This document shows, one piece after another, positions 38,313 to 47,144 of a DNA stretch of 64,000 nt. A program made the translations under genes and the position numbers. How positions within the stretch are numbered: the first letter of the stretch is position 1; each line of letters opens with the position of its first letter. Origin of the DNA: Dysgonamonadaceae bacterium. Lineage in GTDB: Bacteria; Bacteroidota; Bacteroidia; Bacteroidales; Azobacteroidaceae. The notes below the pieces were generated by a model that saw nothing but the letters and a program-made list of their open reading frames with translations, did no database searches and was not told the DNA's origin. The stretch lies in the NCBI GenBank assembly GCA_031253625.1, contig JAIRVZ010000075.1:47193-111192 (forward strand), read 5' to 3'.

Positions 38313-39464
38313 ATGAAAAAAATACCATTTATAATCTTATTGATAAGCGTAATCTTTTCGTCGTGCGAAAATGGAGGCTGGGAGTTTCCGGATAACGATT
38401 ACACAGCGGTTTATTTTGCATATCAAACACCTGTGCGTACCATCACGCTTGGTACTGATTACATCAACGACAATTCGTTGGACAACAAACATCAGTTCCA
38501 GATAATGGCTACTGTTGGTGGACTTCGCGAAGTAAAGCATGATATAGTGATAAATTTCGAGGTGGATAACTCCTTGTGCGACAATCTTGCAAATGTAACA
38601 GCTATGCCTTCGAATTATTATGAGCTTTCGAATGACAGCGAAATAGTTATCAAAAAAGGAAGTAAAATGCAGGGCGGAGTGGTTGTAACACTTACCCCCG
38701 AATTTTTTAACGACCCGTTGGCATTAACTACTAACTATGTCATTCCTTTGGTAATGACCAGTGTTAATGGAGCCGACAGTATCCTGGTAGGAAAGGTTGC
38801 CGACGGAGTTGATGCTCCGAATCGTGTTGATAAGGAGGATTGGGCGGTGCTTCCAAAAGACTATATACTTTTTGCAGTAAAATACTTGAATCCATGGGAT
38901 GCATGGTATCTGCGCAGAGGCGTTGATAAAATTACGAAAGATGGAGGAGCTCCGGAAGAAGTTATACGGAAAGAGAATTCTCCGGAGTATGACAAACTCA
39001 TCAGATTGACCTCTTTTTCATTGTTGGAGTTAAATTTCTCTGCGGATAATCATACTACTGAAAACAATACTAATTTGGATATGGCATTCAAATTGGATTT
39101 CGAGCTCTCTGATTTCCCCGCTGATTTCGCCCACCTTCCTACTCCTCAGAAATGTACGTTTGCGAATGGCGCATGGAAAAATTCTCAATTGGTAAATGAA
39201 TATACAGGAGGTACTGGCACTAACACCTTTCGCATATTCGACATCGTTGTTTCCGGTACCGGAGAATATGTTATAGACGGAGAAAAGAAAAGTTGGGGCT
39301 ATAAAGACCGCGACGCTCTCTATCTGAACTATACTGTCGAATATAAGTATCAACAACCTGCAGGTTCTGGTACCATAAGAGCGATGAAGTACGAAACGGA
39401 AGATATTTTGGTTTTCAGAGACAGAGGAGTTAAACCGGAAACGTTTACACCTGTGTTGAAATAA
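38313..39464 (+). CDS. DUF1735/DUF5627-type surface glycan-binding lipoprotein
   Basis: 383 residues with a lipobox (LLISVIFSSCENGG). A DUF1735-like beta domain covers about residues 25-150 (TAVYFAYQTPVRTITLGTD, VITL-like MQGGVVVTLTPEFF, YVIPLVMTSV). A second beta domain follows, starting ILFAVKYLNPWDAWYLRRG and ending with TVEYKYQQPAGSG. Such proteins usually follow susD in PULs and bind glycan at the surface. It is the last gene of the array, 27 bp after susD2, and is followed by a strong terminator. Confidence 0.85.
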   Translation: MKKIPFIILLISVIFSSCENGGWEFPDNDYTAVYFAYQTPVRTITLGTDYINDNSLDNKHQFQIMATVGGLREVKHDIVINFEVDNSLCDNLANVTAMPSNYYELSNDSEIVIKKGSKMQGGVVVTLTPEFFNDPLALTTNYVIPLVMTSVNGADSILVGKVADGVDAPNRVDKEDWAVLPKDYILFAVKYLNPWDAWYLRRGVDKITKDGGAPEEVIRKENSPEYDKLIRLTSFSLLELNFSADNHTTENNTNLDMAFKLDFELSDFPADFAHLPTPQKCTFANGAWKNSQLVNEYTGGTGTNTFRIFDIVVSGTGEYVIDGEKKSWGYKDRDALYLNYTVEYKYQQPAGSGTIRAMKYETEDILVFRDRGVKPETFTPVLK

Positions 39465-39513
39465 ACTTTATTCGAGTAGTGAAGGTAGTTTCTCACTGCG
39501 TTCGAAATGACAT

Positions 39514-39552
39514 AAGAGGAGTAGAAAGCGAATTTCTACTCCTCTTGTTTTT
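39514..39552. terminator. Bidirectional terminator after the susCD array
   Basis: A perfect 14-bp stem (AAGAGGAGTAGAAA and its complement) with a GCGAA loop, followed by a T-rich tract. It separates convergent genes. Directly before it, 39487-39513 (AGTTTCTCACTGCG-TTCGAAATGAC) is a degenerate copy of the gene-end repeat seen at 26141 and 53302. Confidence 0.88.
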
Positions 39553-39567
39553 TATATGATTGCTTTT

Positions 39568-41028
39568 TTAACGAACTTTTGCTGCTTTCCCTTTGGCTGT
39601 TTCTGCAAATTTATAGGGAGAAACCAATACTTTTCCGGTAATAAATTCCGGTATGTTGTATGATTTGATGAAGAAATCGTAGTGCTGCGGATCTTTTTGA
39701 GGCAAAATGAACGGAGTGTGAGCATTGCCTTCCGTGTCGAAGTAGCAGATGTATGGACGAGTGAATGAACCATCCATGCGACGACTGCCAAAAACCATCC
39801 AGCGGCCGTTCGAAGACCATGAATGATAGCTTTCGCTTTGGTCGCTGTTTATTGCCGACAGATTACGTATCTCTTTTGTTTCTAAATCCATGATGTAAAG
39901 ATCAGTTTCGCGATGCCAAACAGGAAAAGCACCAAAGTCCGACATACAGAAAACCACATATTTTCCGTCGGGAGATATGCGTGCCAGCGTAATACTTTTT
40001 CCTGTATCTTTTGAAGACAGAACTGTTTCTATTTGGCTGCCGAAACTTCCGGAAGAAACATCAAAAGCAATGCGCATCAGATCATAACGCAACGAATCGT
40101 ATTCCTGTGGCATTTTAAGTGCTTCTGCACTGCAAAAATAAAGATATTCTCCATCGGGCGACCATTCGGGGAATGTTTCAAAATGTGATTGAGAGCTAAT
40201 CAATCTATTCGTAGTAATGGTATTGTTTTGTGTATCAAACAATATTAAATCTGATGCGTCGTCATACACTTCTACTTTGTTTTCGTTAGTCGTATGAAAT
40301 CCTTGCATGGTATTGTTTACTGAAAAAGCGACATAACGCCCGTCGGGATGCCACCGCGGATATACTCCGGCAGAAATCATTTCAGGAGCCTTTGTATCAA
40401 CTTTACTGACTTTTCCGTCTTTTACAAAAAGAGTTCCGGAATGTCGTGCTCTGATATGAAAAAGCATTGTTTGCGGATCGTTCTTGCAAAAAGAATGACA
40501 ATTCATACAATTTCCGTCGGTCAAGCGATTCAGCATAATGGGTTTTTCATTGAAATTCTCTAAACATCGCTGATAAATACCCATATTGTTCCATCTTTCA
40601 TACCCCGGTTCAATCAGACGATAGGCGAGCCACGAATCTATCGGTTCGTTTGCTATTGTAAACTTTAGCGGAGTGTAACGTTCCCAACCTGAAACTTTTT
40701 TTACAAAAATATTCACGTCCATTTGTTCTCCACGATGCGTTTCCAAGAGTTTTTCCCATTTTTTCAAAGGGATGGAGATTTTGCCGTTACGGCACGACAC
40801 ATCGAAAGAATCTTTTCCGGCAACAAAACGAACCATGAAATGCGAGCCCTCTTCACGAATCATGAAATTCAATGGAGCTATATTATATGGTATTATTGTT
40901 CCTTGATACACGGGATGGATATTCGCAGTTTGCTCGACATTTAGAAAGTTGTTGCCGGGTTTGCTACAAGCTGATAACAGAAACGCCAAAACGATTGTGG
41001 CGAAAATATTAATATTTGTTTTGTTCAT
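39568..41028 (-). CDS. PD40/TolB-like beta-propeller lipoprotein with a CxxCH motif
   Basis: 486 residues with a lipobox at Cys21 (LAFLLSACSKPG). About 170 residues of beta-rich domain precede NCMNCHSF, where Cys174, Cys177 and His178 form a CxxCH heme c-attachment motif. The rest is a WD40-like propeller with the PD40 repeat signature (GVYPRWHPDGRYVAFS, FPEWSPDGEYLYFCS, ARISPDGKYVVFCMS, YHSWSSNGRWMVFGS). It lies directly upstream of nothing on its strand except the DUF6057 gene, 19 bp before it, so the two form an operon. Covalent heme binding needs the cytochrome c maturation system and is inferred only from the motif. Function unknown. Confidence 0.82.
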   Translation of the reverse strand: MNKTNINIFATIVLAFLLSACSKPGNNFLNVEQTANIHPVYQGTIIPYNIAPLNFMIREEGSHFMVRFVAGKDSFDVSCRNGKISIPLKKWEKLLETHRGEQMDVNIFVKKVSGWERYTPLKFTIANEPIDSWLAYRLIEPGYERWNNMGIYQRCLENFNEKPIMLNRLTDGNCMNCHSFCKNDPQTMLFHIRARHSGTLFVKDGKVSKVDTKAPEMISAGVYPRWHPDGRYVAFSVNNTMQGFHTTNENKVEVYDDASDLILFDTQNNTITTNRLISSQSHFETFPEWSPDGEYLYFCSAEALKMPQEYDSLRYDLMRIAFDVSSGSFGSQIETVLSSKDTGKSITLARISPDGKYVVFCMSDFGAFPVWHRETDLYIMDLETKEIRNLSAINSDQSESYHSWSSNGRWMVFGSRRMDGSFTRPYICYFDTEGNAHTPFILPQKDPQHYDFFIKSYNIPEFITGKVLVSPYKFAETAKGKAAKVR

Positions 41029-41047
41029 TTGTTAAAACATTGCCGAA

Positions 41048-42865
41048 TCAATGAAGATTCATGTAAAACCAATAAGTATTGCTGAATTGTTTATGAAATT
41101 GATCTAATTTACTTTCATTCCTCTGCGCCACCCTTACCGCCTGCATGTAACGATTATAACGGTCGCGAGTAGTATCGCTGATCGGATATTTCGTAAATAA
41201 ATCGGGATCTTCAAATGCAATTTTGTAAAGAATCAATGCCTCCTCATAATGTGTCGGAATAGTCGGATAATCAAAATTACTGTAATAATTGTCCATACAC
41301 CATTTTACTTTTTCGAGGTCTTTTTGCAGCATACAATAAGCCATTAAGTATTCGAAAGCCATTCGATTTGTCGGATTGAATTTCAATAGTCTGAGCAGCG
41401 TATACTCCGGCATTTGATATGGAATGAAGAAATTTTCACCGCGAGCAGGTATAGGTGTATCAGGGGTATGAAAAGTTGAATCAGTCATTGCCAAAGCGAG
41501 ATTTGCACGTTGTTGTTGCGCCCATTTGCGATAAAAAAGACTATGGTCTAAATACTGAAGATATTTGTTAGCGGTTGCCGAATCACGACGTTCAATGTTA
41601 GTAAGTACCAACCGTTGCAAGACTTTTACATCAGAGCTCTTAGGGTTTGAAACCAGCGATTCGAAGGCACAGTGTTCTGCTTGAAGGGTCATTCCCAAGC
41701 GATAATAAACTTCGCCAAGATACCACACTAAAATACTGTTGTTTGCATATTCCCAGTTAAGAAATAAACCTGCTGTCCCCACCTGTTGATAATGGAACAT
41801 ACGGTAGGGCATTTGTCCCGATTCGTAAAGGGCAATATTGGTAAAATAGCACCCCAACCGATTATTGGTCGGATACTTTTGGGCTACCGCTATTGCCGAA
41901 TCAAAGTTATGATGTTGCAATTCGTAAGTCATCCGGTTGATGGTATTGGTTTTGCGATCGTACATTGTATATGCGCAGTAGGCAGTTATTGCAAAAACCA
42001 TTAAAAAATTGAGAATGTCAATCTTCCATAGCGATGATTTCCACGGTTTTATTTTTCGTGCTGCTAATCTCCATACAAGAAACAACACAGGAACGGAAAG
42101 CCATAAGAGTTTACAGTAGACAGTTGGTTTAATGAAATTAACCGGTGTGAGAGCAAAATATGCTTCGCGCATCGTAACAATGTAAAATAGATGCATGGAT
42201 AGCCATGGCAACAATGCAGTCCAGCCTGCAAGCAAGAACACATACAGCCATTTGTTTCGTCTTTTTGTCTGATTTGGATACGGCTTGAAATCGGTTAATT
42301 CGAAAATCAATATCATTGTGGCCAACAACAAGGCATTTCCACCTGCAATGAAATAGATGGCAGCAACCAATACAATGCCTGCAACATACCTTATTGTCAA
42401 TTGAGATATGGTAATATACCATTTGAATCCGGCAAGTACAAGTAAAATACCCAACGCTGCCGACATATGGAAAAAGGCATTAGTAAAAGAGATCATAAGT
42501 AAAATGGCCGGAATAAACGGAATGAAGAACAATTGCTTGATGTTGCCGCAAGATCGGCATATACGATAAAAAAGCAAAACAACAGTTATGAGAATGACTG
42601 TAAGAATGAGGCTACCTGCTAAGGGATGAAAATAGAACTGGGTAAGAAAAGCACCAAGATATTCACTTAAACCGCCCGGACGCTCAAGGAATGAAAGAAA
42701 ATAAAATCGGTCGAACCTAAAAAGCTGTATCTGTTCTTGATAATATAATACGGTATAACGGTTAAAAACGTAGAACCACACCATTGCAAATACGCCAAAC
42801 ATACAAAGCGTAACCCCCATCGCAACAGGATACTTACGAAATTTGGATATAAAAGATTTCAACAT
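41048..42865 (-). CDS. DUF6057 family integral membrane protein with TPR-like C-terminus
   Basis: 605 residues. The first half has about eight hydrophobic segments (VTLCMFGVFAMVWFYVF, LAGSLILTVILITVVLLFY, YVAGIVLVAAIYFIAGG and others). The second half is soluble and helical with TPR-like pairs (LGCYFTNIALYESGQMPYRMF, VWYLGEVYYRLGMTLQAEHCAFESLV). It is cotranscribed with the PD40/CxxCH lipoprotein downstream. The two families are commonly neighbours in Bacteroidetes, so a shared envelope function is likely, but none is established here. Confidence 0.82.
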   Translation of the reverse strand: MLKSFISKFRKYPVAMGVTLCMFGVFAMVWFYVFNRYTVLYYQEQIQLFRFDRFYFLSFLERPGGLSEYLGAFLTQFYFHPLAGSLILTVILITVVLLFYRICRSCGNIKQLFFIPFIPAILLMISFTNAFFHMSAALGILLVLAGFKWYITISQLTIRYVAGIVLVAAIYFIAGGNALLLATMILIFELTDFKPYPNQTKRRNKWLYVFLLAGWTALLPWLSMHLFYIVTMREAYFALTPVNFIKPTVYCKLLWLSVPVLFLVWRLAARKIKPWKSSLWKIDILNFLMVFAITAYCAYTMYDRKTNTINRMTYELQHHNFDSAIAVAQKYPTNNRLGCYFTNIALYESGQMPYRMFHYQQVGTAGLFLNWEYANNSILVWYLGEVYYRLGMTLQAEHCAFESLVSNPKSSDVKVLQRLVLTNIERRDSATANKYLQYLDHSLFYRKWAQQQRANLALAMTDSTFHTPDTPIPARGENFFIPYQMPEYTLLRLLKFNPTNRMAFEYLMAYCMLQKDLEKVKWCMDNYYSNFDYPTIPTHYEEALILYKIAFEDPDLFTKYPISDTTRDRYNRYMQAVRVAQRNESKLDQFHKQFSNTYWFYMNLH

Positions 42866-42883
42866 GTTTCATACAAAATAAAA

Positions 42884-42891
42884 CAAAAGTA
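42884..42891 (-). promoter_or_regulatory. -7 promoter box of the DUF6057-PD40 operon
   Basis: TACTTTTG on the minus strand, 18 bp upstream of the ATG. On the other strand the divergent trmB gene has a weaker TACCTTCG at 42914-42921. Confidence 0.6.
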
Positions 42892-42940
42892 ATAAAAAAT
42901 TCGCCAAAATAATTACCTTCGCGTACCAAATTGATGAGTT

Positions 42941-43690
42941 GTGGGAAAAAACAAATTGCAAAAATTTGAGGATATGAAAGATTATCCTCATGTGTTTCAA
43001 TATCCGTTTGCTGTTTTACAGGAAAAAGGATTTGAACTGAAAGGTCATTGGAATGAAAATTTTTTCAAGAATAGTAATCCGATAGTATTAGAGTTAGGCT
43101 GTGGCAAAGGAGAATACACCGTTGGATTAGCGAAATTGTTTCCCGATAAAAACTTTATAGGTATAGACATCAAAGGTGCGCGTATGTGGACGGGCGCCAA
43201 ACAATCTTTAGCCGAAAACCTGGCCAATGTGGCCTTTTTGCGTACACACATCGAGTTAATCAATCATTTTTTTGCCTCGTCAGAGGTCTCTGAAATTTGG
43301 GTTACTTTTCCCGATCCGCAAATGAATAAGGTTAATAAGCGAATGACTTCCACTCGTTTTATGAAATTATACCGCGAAATTTTGAACGACCAAGGCATCA
43401 TTCACTTGAAAACCGACAGTAATTTCATGTATTCTTACACTTGCGAAATGGCTGTTGTCAATCATCTTCCTGTTTTAGTGCAAACAGACGATTTGTATCA
43501 CAGCGGCTTGGCTGATGAAATATTATCGATACAAACTTTTTACGAACAACAATGGTTGGATAGAGGATTAAATATAAAATATCTTAAATTTATTTGCGAA
43601 CCTCGCGATAGATACGCTGAGCCGGATGTCGATATCGAATTTGATTCTTATCGCAGTTTTAATAGAAGTAAAAGAAGTGGGAACCACTAA
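42941..43690 (+). CDS. trmB: tRNA (guanine-N7-)-methyltransferase
   Basis: Methylates G46 of tRNA using SAM. 249 residues. The SAM loop [20 protein letters not shown], then [18 protein letters not shown] and the [18 protein letters not shown] signature (PDP-W-K type) identify TrmB. The start is a GTG: an in-frame TGA lies three codons upstream and the nearby ATG at 42934 is out of frame. GKNKLQKF at the N-terminus matches relatives, so the GTG is convincing. Confidence 0.94.
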   Translation: MGKNKLQKFEDMKDYPHVFQYPFAVLQEKGFELKGHWNENFFKNSNPIVLELGCGKGEYTVGLAKLFPDKNFIGIDIKGARMWTGAKQSLAENLANVAFLRTHIELINHFFASSEVSEIWVTFPDPQMNKVNKRMTSTRFMKLYREILNDQGIIHLKTDSNFMYSYTCEMAVVNHLPVLVQTDDLYHSGLADEILSIQTFYEQQWLDRGLNIKYLKFICEPRDRYAEPDVDIEFDSYRSFNRSKRSGNH

Positions 43691-43697
43691 AAAATGC

Positions 43698-43705
43698 TAT
43701 ATTTG
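43698..43705 (+). promoter_or_regulatory. -7 promoter box of the TPR lipoprotein gene
   Basis: TATATTTG ends 5 bp before the ATG at 43711, again predicting a leaderless or nearly leaderless transcript. Confidence 0.55.
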
Positions 43706-43710
43706 CAGTG

Positions 43711-45393
43711 ATGAAAAACACGTCTATGTATAAAAGCATAAGGTACTTTATAGTAATATTTGTTCTGCTGTTATTCTTTTTTTCTTGTAATTGGAAAAAT
43801 AAGAAAGCCGAAAAAATATTTATTCAGGTAGAAAATCTTATCGAACAAAATCCCGATAGTGCATTAATATTATTGGAGCTTATAGAATTCCCCGAAAAAT
43901 TAAATCCTGAAAATTATGCCAATTACCTCCTTTTAAGAGTTCAGGCTAAACATAAAACCCACAGAAGCATTGCAGAAGACACCTTGATTCATGTTTCAAT
44001 CTCATATTTTCTTGAAAAGAAAGATATGCCTAAAGTAGTTTTGGCGTACTTTTATTCGGGAAGAATTGACTACGAGCGGGGAGATAATGAAAAAGCGATA
44101 CAAGATCTGTTATTTGCTAAAGATTACGCTGAAAAAGCTAAAGATGATAACCTGTTGGGGTTGATTCATTATGATTTAGGAGACCTATACTATGAAGAGT
44201 ATAATACTAAGTCTGCATTGAATAATTACCAATATTCTCGTAAGTATTTCCTGAAAGCCGGAAATGAAAAAAATGCTGTTTATATTCAAACTTTTATTGG
44301 GAATGTATATTTAACACAAGAACCTCAACAAACAAAATTGGCTCTTGATAATTATAATCAAGTCCTTTTGTACGCAGAGCAACATAAGGATACTTCACAG
44401 CTTATTTCAATTTTAAGAAATATCGGTTTAGCTTATAAAGAAATGAAAGACTATTCTCGTGCAAAAGAATATTTGTTTAAATCAATTGCTGTTGATAAAC
44501 ACGGAAAATATTCAACTGATAATTATTTCATATTATCAGGAATTTATTTGTCGTTAAATTTGCCCGATTCTGCGATTTATTATGCAGGACAATTATCTCC
44601 TAATGTTGTAGGCAATGAGGATTATACAGGTTTGTATAATTATTATGATTTGATGGGGAATATTTATACCTACATGTCGAAACACGAACAAGCATCAGAA
44701 TGTTATCAGAAAAAATGTGAATATTTAGATTTATCTTATGAATCGAAAATCAGGCAATCGGTATTGGATATACAGGAAAAATATGATTCGGAAAAATTGA
44801 AAAATTCTTTGCAAAAAACAGAGCTCCATAACCAATTTATATTGAATATATCCCTTTTAGGTGCACTTGTAGCAATATTATTGACCGTTTTTTTGGTGAT
44901 TATGATAAAAAGAAAGAAGGAGAAAATTCAACAAATAGAACACAATCTGGAAACAATGAAAGAAATGTTTAGTGATTATGATGAAAACAAACTTTCTTTA
45001 AAACAAGCATTGTTAGAGCAGTTGGATGTTGCAAAGAAAATAGCTCAAATACACGCGATTCCATCAAATACTACAGAATATAACTTAAATGAGATGTATT
45101 TCAAAATATTCGGAAAGAATATGGCAGAAAAGCTTGACTGGAATAATTTATATCCTGTTATCGATAAATTGCATGACGGTTTTGTTAAAAAATTACGGAA
45201 AACATATCCTGATTTGTCGGATAAGGATGTTCAATTGTGTTGTTTACTTCGAGCAGACTTCAAAATAGATGAAATAACTTTCATTTTGGATTATAATAAT
45301 ATAACAACCACCCAAACTCTGAAAAATAAATTGAGAATGAAAATGGATTTTCTCGGAATGAAAGAATTTCTCTTCTTCTTGAAAAACATGTAG
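43711..45393 (+). CDS. TPR lipoprotein/membrane protein with C-terminal HTH-like region
   Basis: 560 residues. The N-terminus has a lipobox-like VLLLFFFSCNWK. Six or more TPR units cover about residues 30-350 (YFYSGRIDYERGDNEKAIQDLLFA, ISILRNIGLAYKEMKDYSRAKEYLF). A membrane helix (LLGALVAILLTVFLVIMI) at about 385 is followed by a coiled coil (RKKEKIQQIEHNLETMKEMF). A cytoplasmic helical domain ends it: YPDLSDKDVQLCCLLRADF and a basic KNKLRMKMDFLG helix recall a LuxR-like HTH. This architecture is common near small DUF3244 genes in Bacteroidetes and suggests one-component envelope sensing; that is inference. ATG 43726 is an alternative start. Confidence 0.8.
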   Translation: MKNTSMYKSIRYFIVIFVLLLFFFSCNWKNKKAEKIFIQVENLIEQNPDSALILLELIEFPEKLNPENYANYLLLRVQAKHKTHRSIAEDTLIHVSISYFLEKKDMPKVVLAYFYSGRIDYERGDNEKAIQDLLFAKDYAEKAKDDNLLGLIHYDLGDLYYEEYNTKSALNNYQYSRKYFLKAGNEKNAVYIQTFIGNVYLTQEPQQTKLALDNYNQVLLYAEQHKDTSQLISILRNIGLAYKEMKDYSRAKEYLFKSIAVDKHGKYSTDNYFILSGIYLSLNLPDSAIYYAGQLSPNVVGNEDYTGLYNYYDLMGNIYTYMSKHEQASECYQKKCEYLDLSYESKIRQSVLDIQEKYDSEKLKNSLQKTELHNQFILNISLLGALVAILLTVFLVIMIKRKKEKIQQIEHNLETMKEMFSDYDENKLSLKQALLEQLDVAKKIAQIHAIPSNTTEYNLNEMYFKIFGKNMAEKLDWNNLYPVIDKLHDGFVKKLRKTYPDLSDKDVQLCCLLRADFKIDEITFILDYNNITTTQTLKNKLRMKMDFLGMKEFLFFLKNM

Positions 45394-45597
45394 GAAATCA
45401 TACTTCATATTTAATACCTACTCCTATCTATTTTAAAAGTTTCGAATTCTGTTGAAATGAAATTTTTAAGTTGTTGATTTATAGTGATTTAAAAATCATG
45501 AGTTTCGAATTTATTTTTTGAAATTTCAGGTTATCTTATATTTTCATTATACCTTAGTACTCACAGAATTGTTAAACTTTTAAACTTTTATTGTGTC

Positions 45598-46005
45598 ATG
45601 GTAGATTTGAGAGTTATTTATTTGATTGTTTCGTGCATGGTTTTGGTCGTTACCGGTGTTTATGCCTCAGAAAAGCAAGTGCAGTTAACGGGATTATTGA
45701 AAAGCAAAGAAAGAGTATTACGACTTTCCGGTAGTATGGATTCTTTCATTAATGCAACCTTTAATAACACAACCTCTTTGAATAACGCAACCTCTTTGAA
45801 TTTAGAATTTTTGGATTCTGAAGATGATCTTACAATTGAAGTTTGGGGCAATGATGGAATCTGTGTTTTCAATGAAACTACAGACGTAGTTAATGGAATG
45901 CACATTATTGTAGATTTATCTGCTTCAAGTGCTTGGATTTATGAAGTGTATGTTTATAATGAAACAACGGGTACGTTTATTATGGGAATATTTGAATTAC
46001 CCTGA
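45598..46005 (+). CDS. Small secreted DUF3244-like protein
   Basis: 135 residues with a signal peptide (YLIVSCMVLVVTGVYAS). The body is a single beta-sandwich with ATSLNLEFLDSEDDLTIEVWGNDG and a final YEVYVYNETTGTFIMGIFEL strand, matching the small DUF3244 type. An 18-bp tandem duplication (45763-45780 and 45781-45798) encodes NNTTSL-NNATSL. It lies 204 bp after the TPR gene; the gap holds two GTTTCGAATT copies but no clear promoter. Function unknown; likely linked with the TPR protein. Confidence 0.68.
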   Translation: MVDLRVIYLIVSCMVLVVTGVYASEKQVQLTGLLKSKERVLRLSGSMDSFINATFNNTTSLNNATSLNLEFLDSEDDLTIEVWGNDGICVFNETTDVVNGMHIIVDLSASSAWIYEVYVYNETTGTFIMGIFELP

Positions 46006-46050
46006 TTTTTGTTTGTTAAGTGTGTAAAATTAATTTCCTGTCTCTGGAAG

Positions 46051-46106
46051 CTCCGGTACGCTTATGGTATTTGCCAATTGCCATAGGATAGTACCGGAGT
46101 TTTTTT
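46051..46106 (+). terminator. 49-bp hairpin with T tract, copy 1
   Basis: Outer 9-bp stem CTCCGGTAC/GTACCGGAG (46051-46059 and 46091-46099), an inner TATGG/CCATA stem, then seven T residues. An almost identical copy is at 52548-52604, with one mismatch in 49 bp. It can end DUF3244 transcription. The conservation between copies is far beyond what a terminator requires. Confidence 0.75.
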
Positions 46107-46157
46107 AGTTTTTATTGTAGATTTGTATTATGAAACGATTCTATGAATCACATATAA

Positions 46158-46217
46158 ATCACATAAAAAAAACATTTTTTATTGAAAAATAATTTGTAAT
46201 ATTGCATTTTCTCTTTT
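46158..46217 (+). promoter_or_regulatory. Shared upstream regulatory sequence, copy 1
   Basis: About 60 bp starting ATCACAT and an A run, with the core TAATTTGTAATATTGC and then ATTTTCTC. It matches 48507-48567 with about six mismatches over 55 bp. Both copies precede secreted-protein genes. The conserved TA(A/G)TTTG could be a variant -7 box. Confidence 0.55.
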
Positions 46218-46280
46218 CGAGGATTATCGTCTTGAAAAAAACATCTTGCAAGAGTAAATTTTTAAATTGATAAATTCTCT

Positions 46281-47039
46281 ATGAAACACACAAAAACATT
46301 TTTAGTTTTGTTCGCCCTTTGCGGCTTGAACATGAGTAGATTATTATTGTTAGTAATCGTTTTAGCACAGTTGCTCGTTTCATGTAGCGAAATAGATCAA
46401 GTAGTAACAGGTAAAGATTGTGTAGATGTTGTTATTAGCGGGTCGTTACAAATACAACCGGATGGGATGCCTTTAGCCGACATTCCGGTACGAGTTATTT
46501 GGATTGAAAAGGTTCTTTTTTGGAATACTAATTACAGAGTAACAAGTGGAAATACGACATCCGATGGGCGTTTTGTTTTTAACACACAATTAGATACATC
46601 ATTATTTAGAGGATGGAAATTATATGTACGAATTCCGTCATCTTATTTAGAAAATTACGTAACTTCTGATAATATTTGGAATTCGTATTATATAAATCGT
46701 GATTTCACTCATTTTGATAGAACCCAATTACAAAACGTGATTTTTGATTTTTATCATAAAGCCGATTTAAAAATTAAATTCACTAAAACATCGGGAGAAC
46801 AAATAAATAGCTTTTCAATTTCTTATAATTTTGATGGAAAAGACAATGTAGCCAAATGGTATTCAAATGGAGGTTATCCTCTTTGCGACTCAGTGATAGT
46901 AAGAACCGCTGCAGATGTAACTACAACAGTCACTTCCTGGAAAATAGTTTCAACCGACGATTCAACAGAAGAGCATTCTGTATCTTACTCATTAATGTGT
47001 AAAAAAGATGCAAATAACGTTATTGAAATAGAATATTGA
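46281..47039 (+). CDS. Lipoprotein of unknown function
   Basis: 252 residues. A lipobox is present (IVLAQLLVSCSEID). The start is uncertain: ATG 46332 (MSRLLLLVIV) gives a standard 18-residue lipoprotein signal, whereas ATG 46281 adds a second hydrophobic stretch (FLVLFALCGLN). The mature part is beta-rich. Its first half looks like a prealbumin-like or CNA-B-like domain (LADIPVRVIWIEKVLF, TTSDGRFVFNTQLD). The second half is a similar sandwich (DLKIKFTKTSGEQINSFSISYNF). No enzyme motif. It shares its upstream sequence with the lipase-like gene at 48581. Confidence 0.72.
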   Translation: MKHTKTFLVLFALCGLNMSRLLLLVIVLAQLLVSCSEIDQVVTGKDCVDVVISGSLQIQPDGMPLADIPVRVIWIEKVLFWNTNYRVTSGNTTSDGRFVFNTQLDTSLFRGWKLYVRIPSSYLENYVTSDNIWNSYYINRDFTHFDRTQLQNVIFDFYHKADLKIKFTKTSGEQINSFSISYNFDGKDNVAKWYSNGGYPLCDSVIVRTAADVTTTVTSWKIVSTDDSTEEHSVSYSLMCKKDANNVIEIEY

Positions 47040-47144
47040 GATGTCTTTAATTTTTCTAACCTCCAAAAAGTATTTCCCAGTTGCGCTGAAAATAAGTCTA
47101 AAAACCCCAATGAGTAAGAGTTATGTGTTAAAAATTTTAATATC

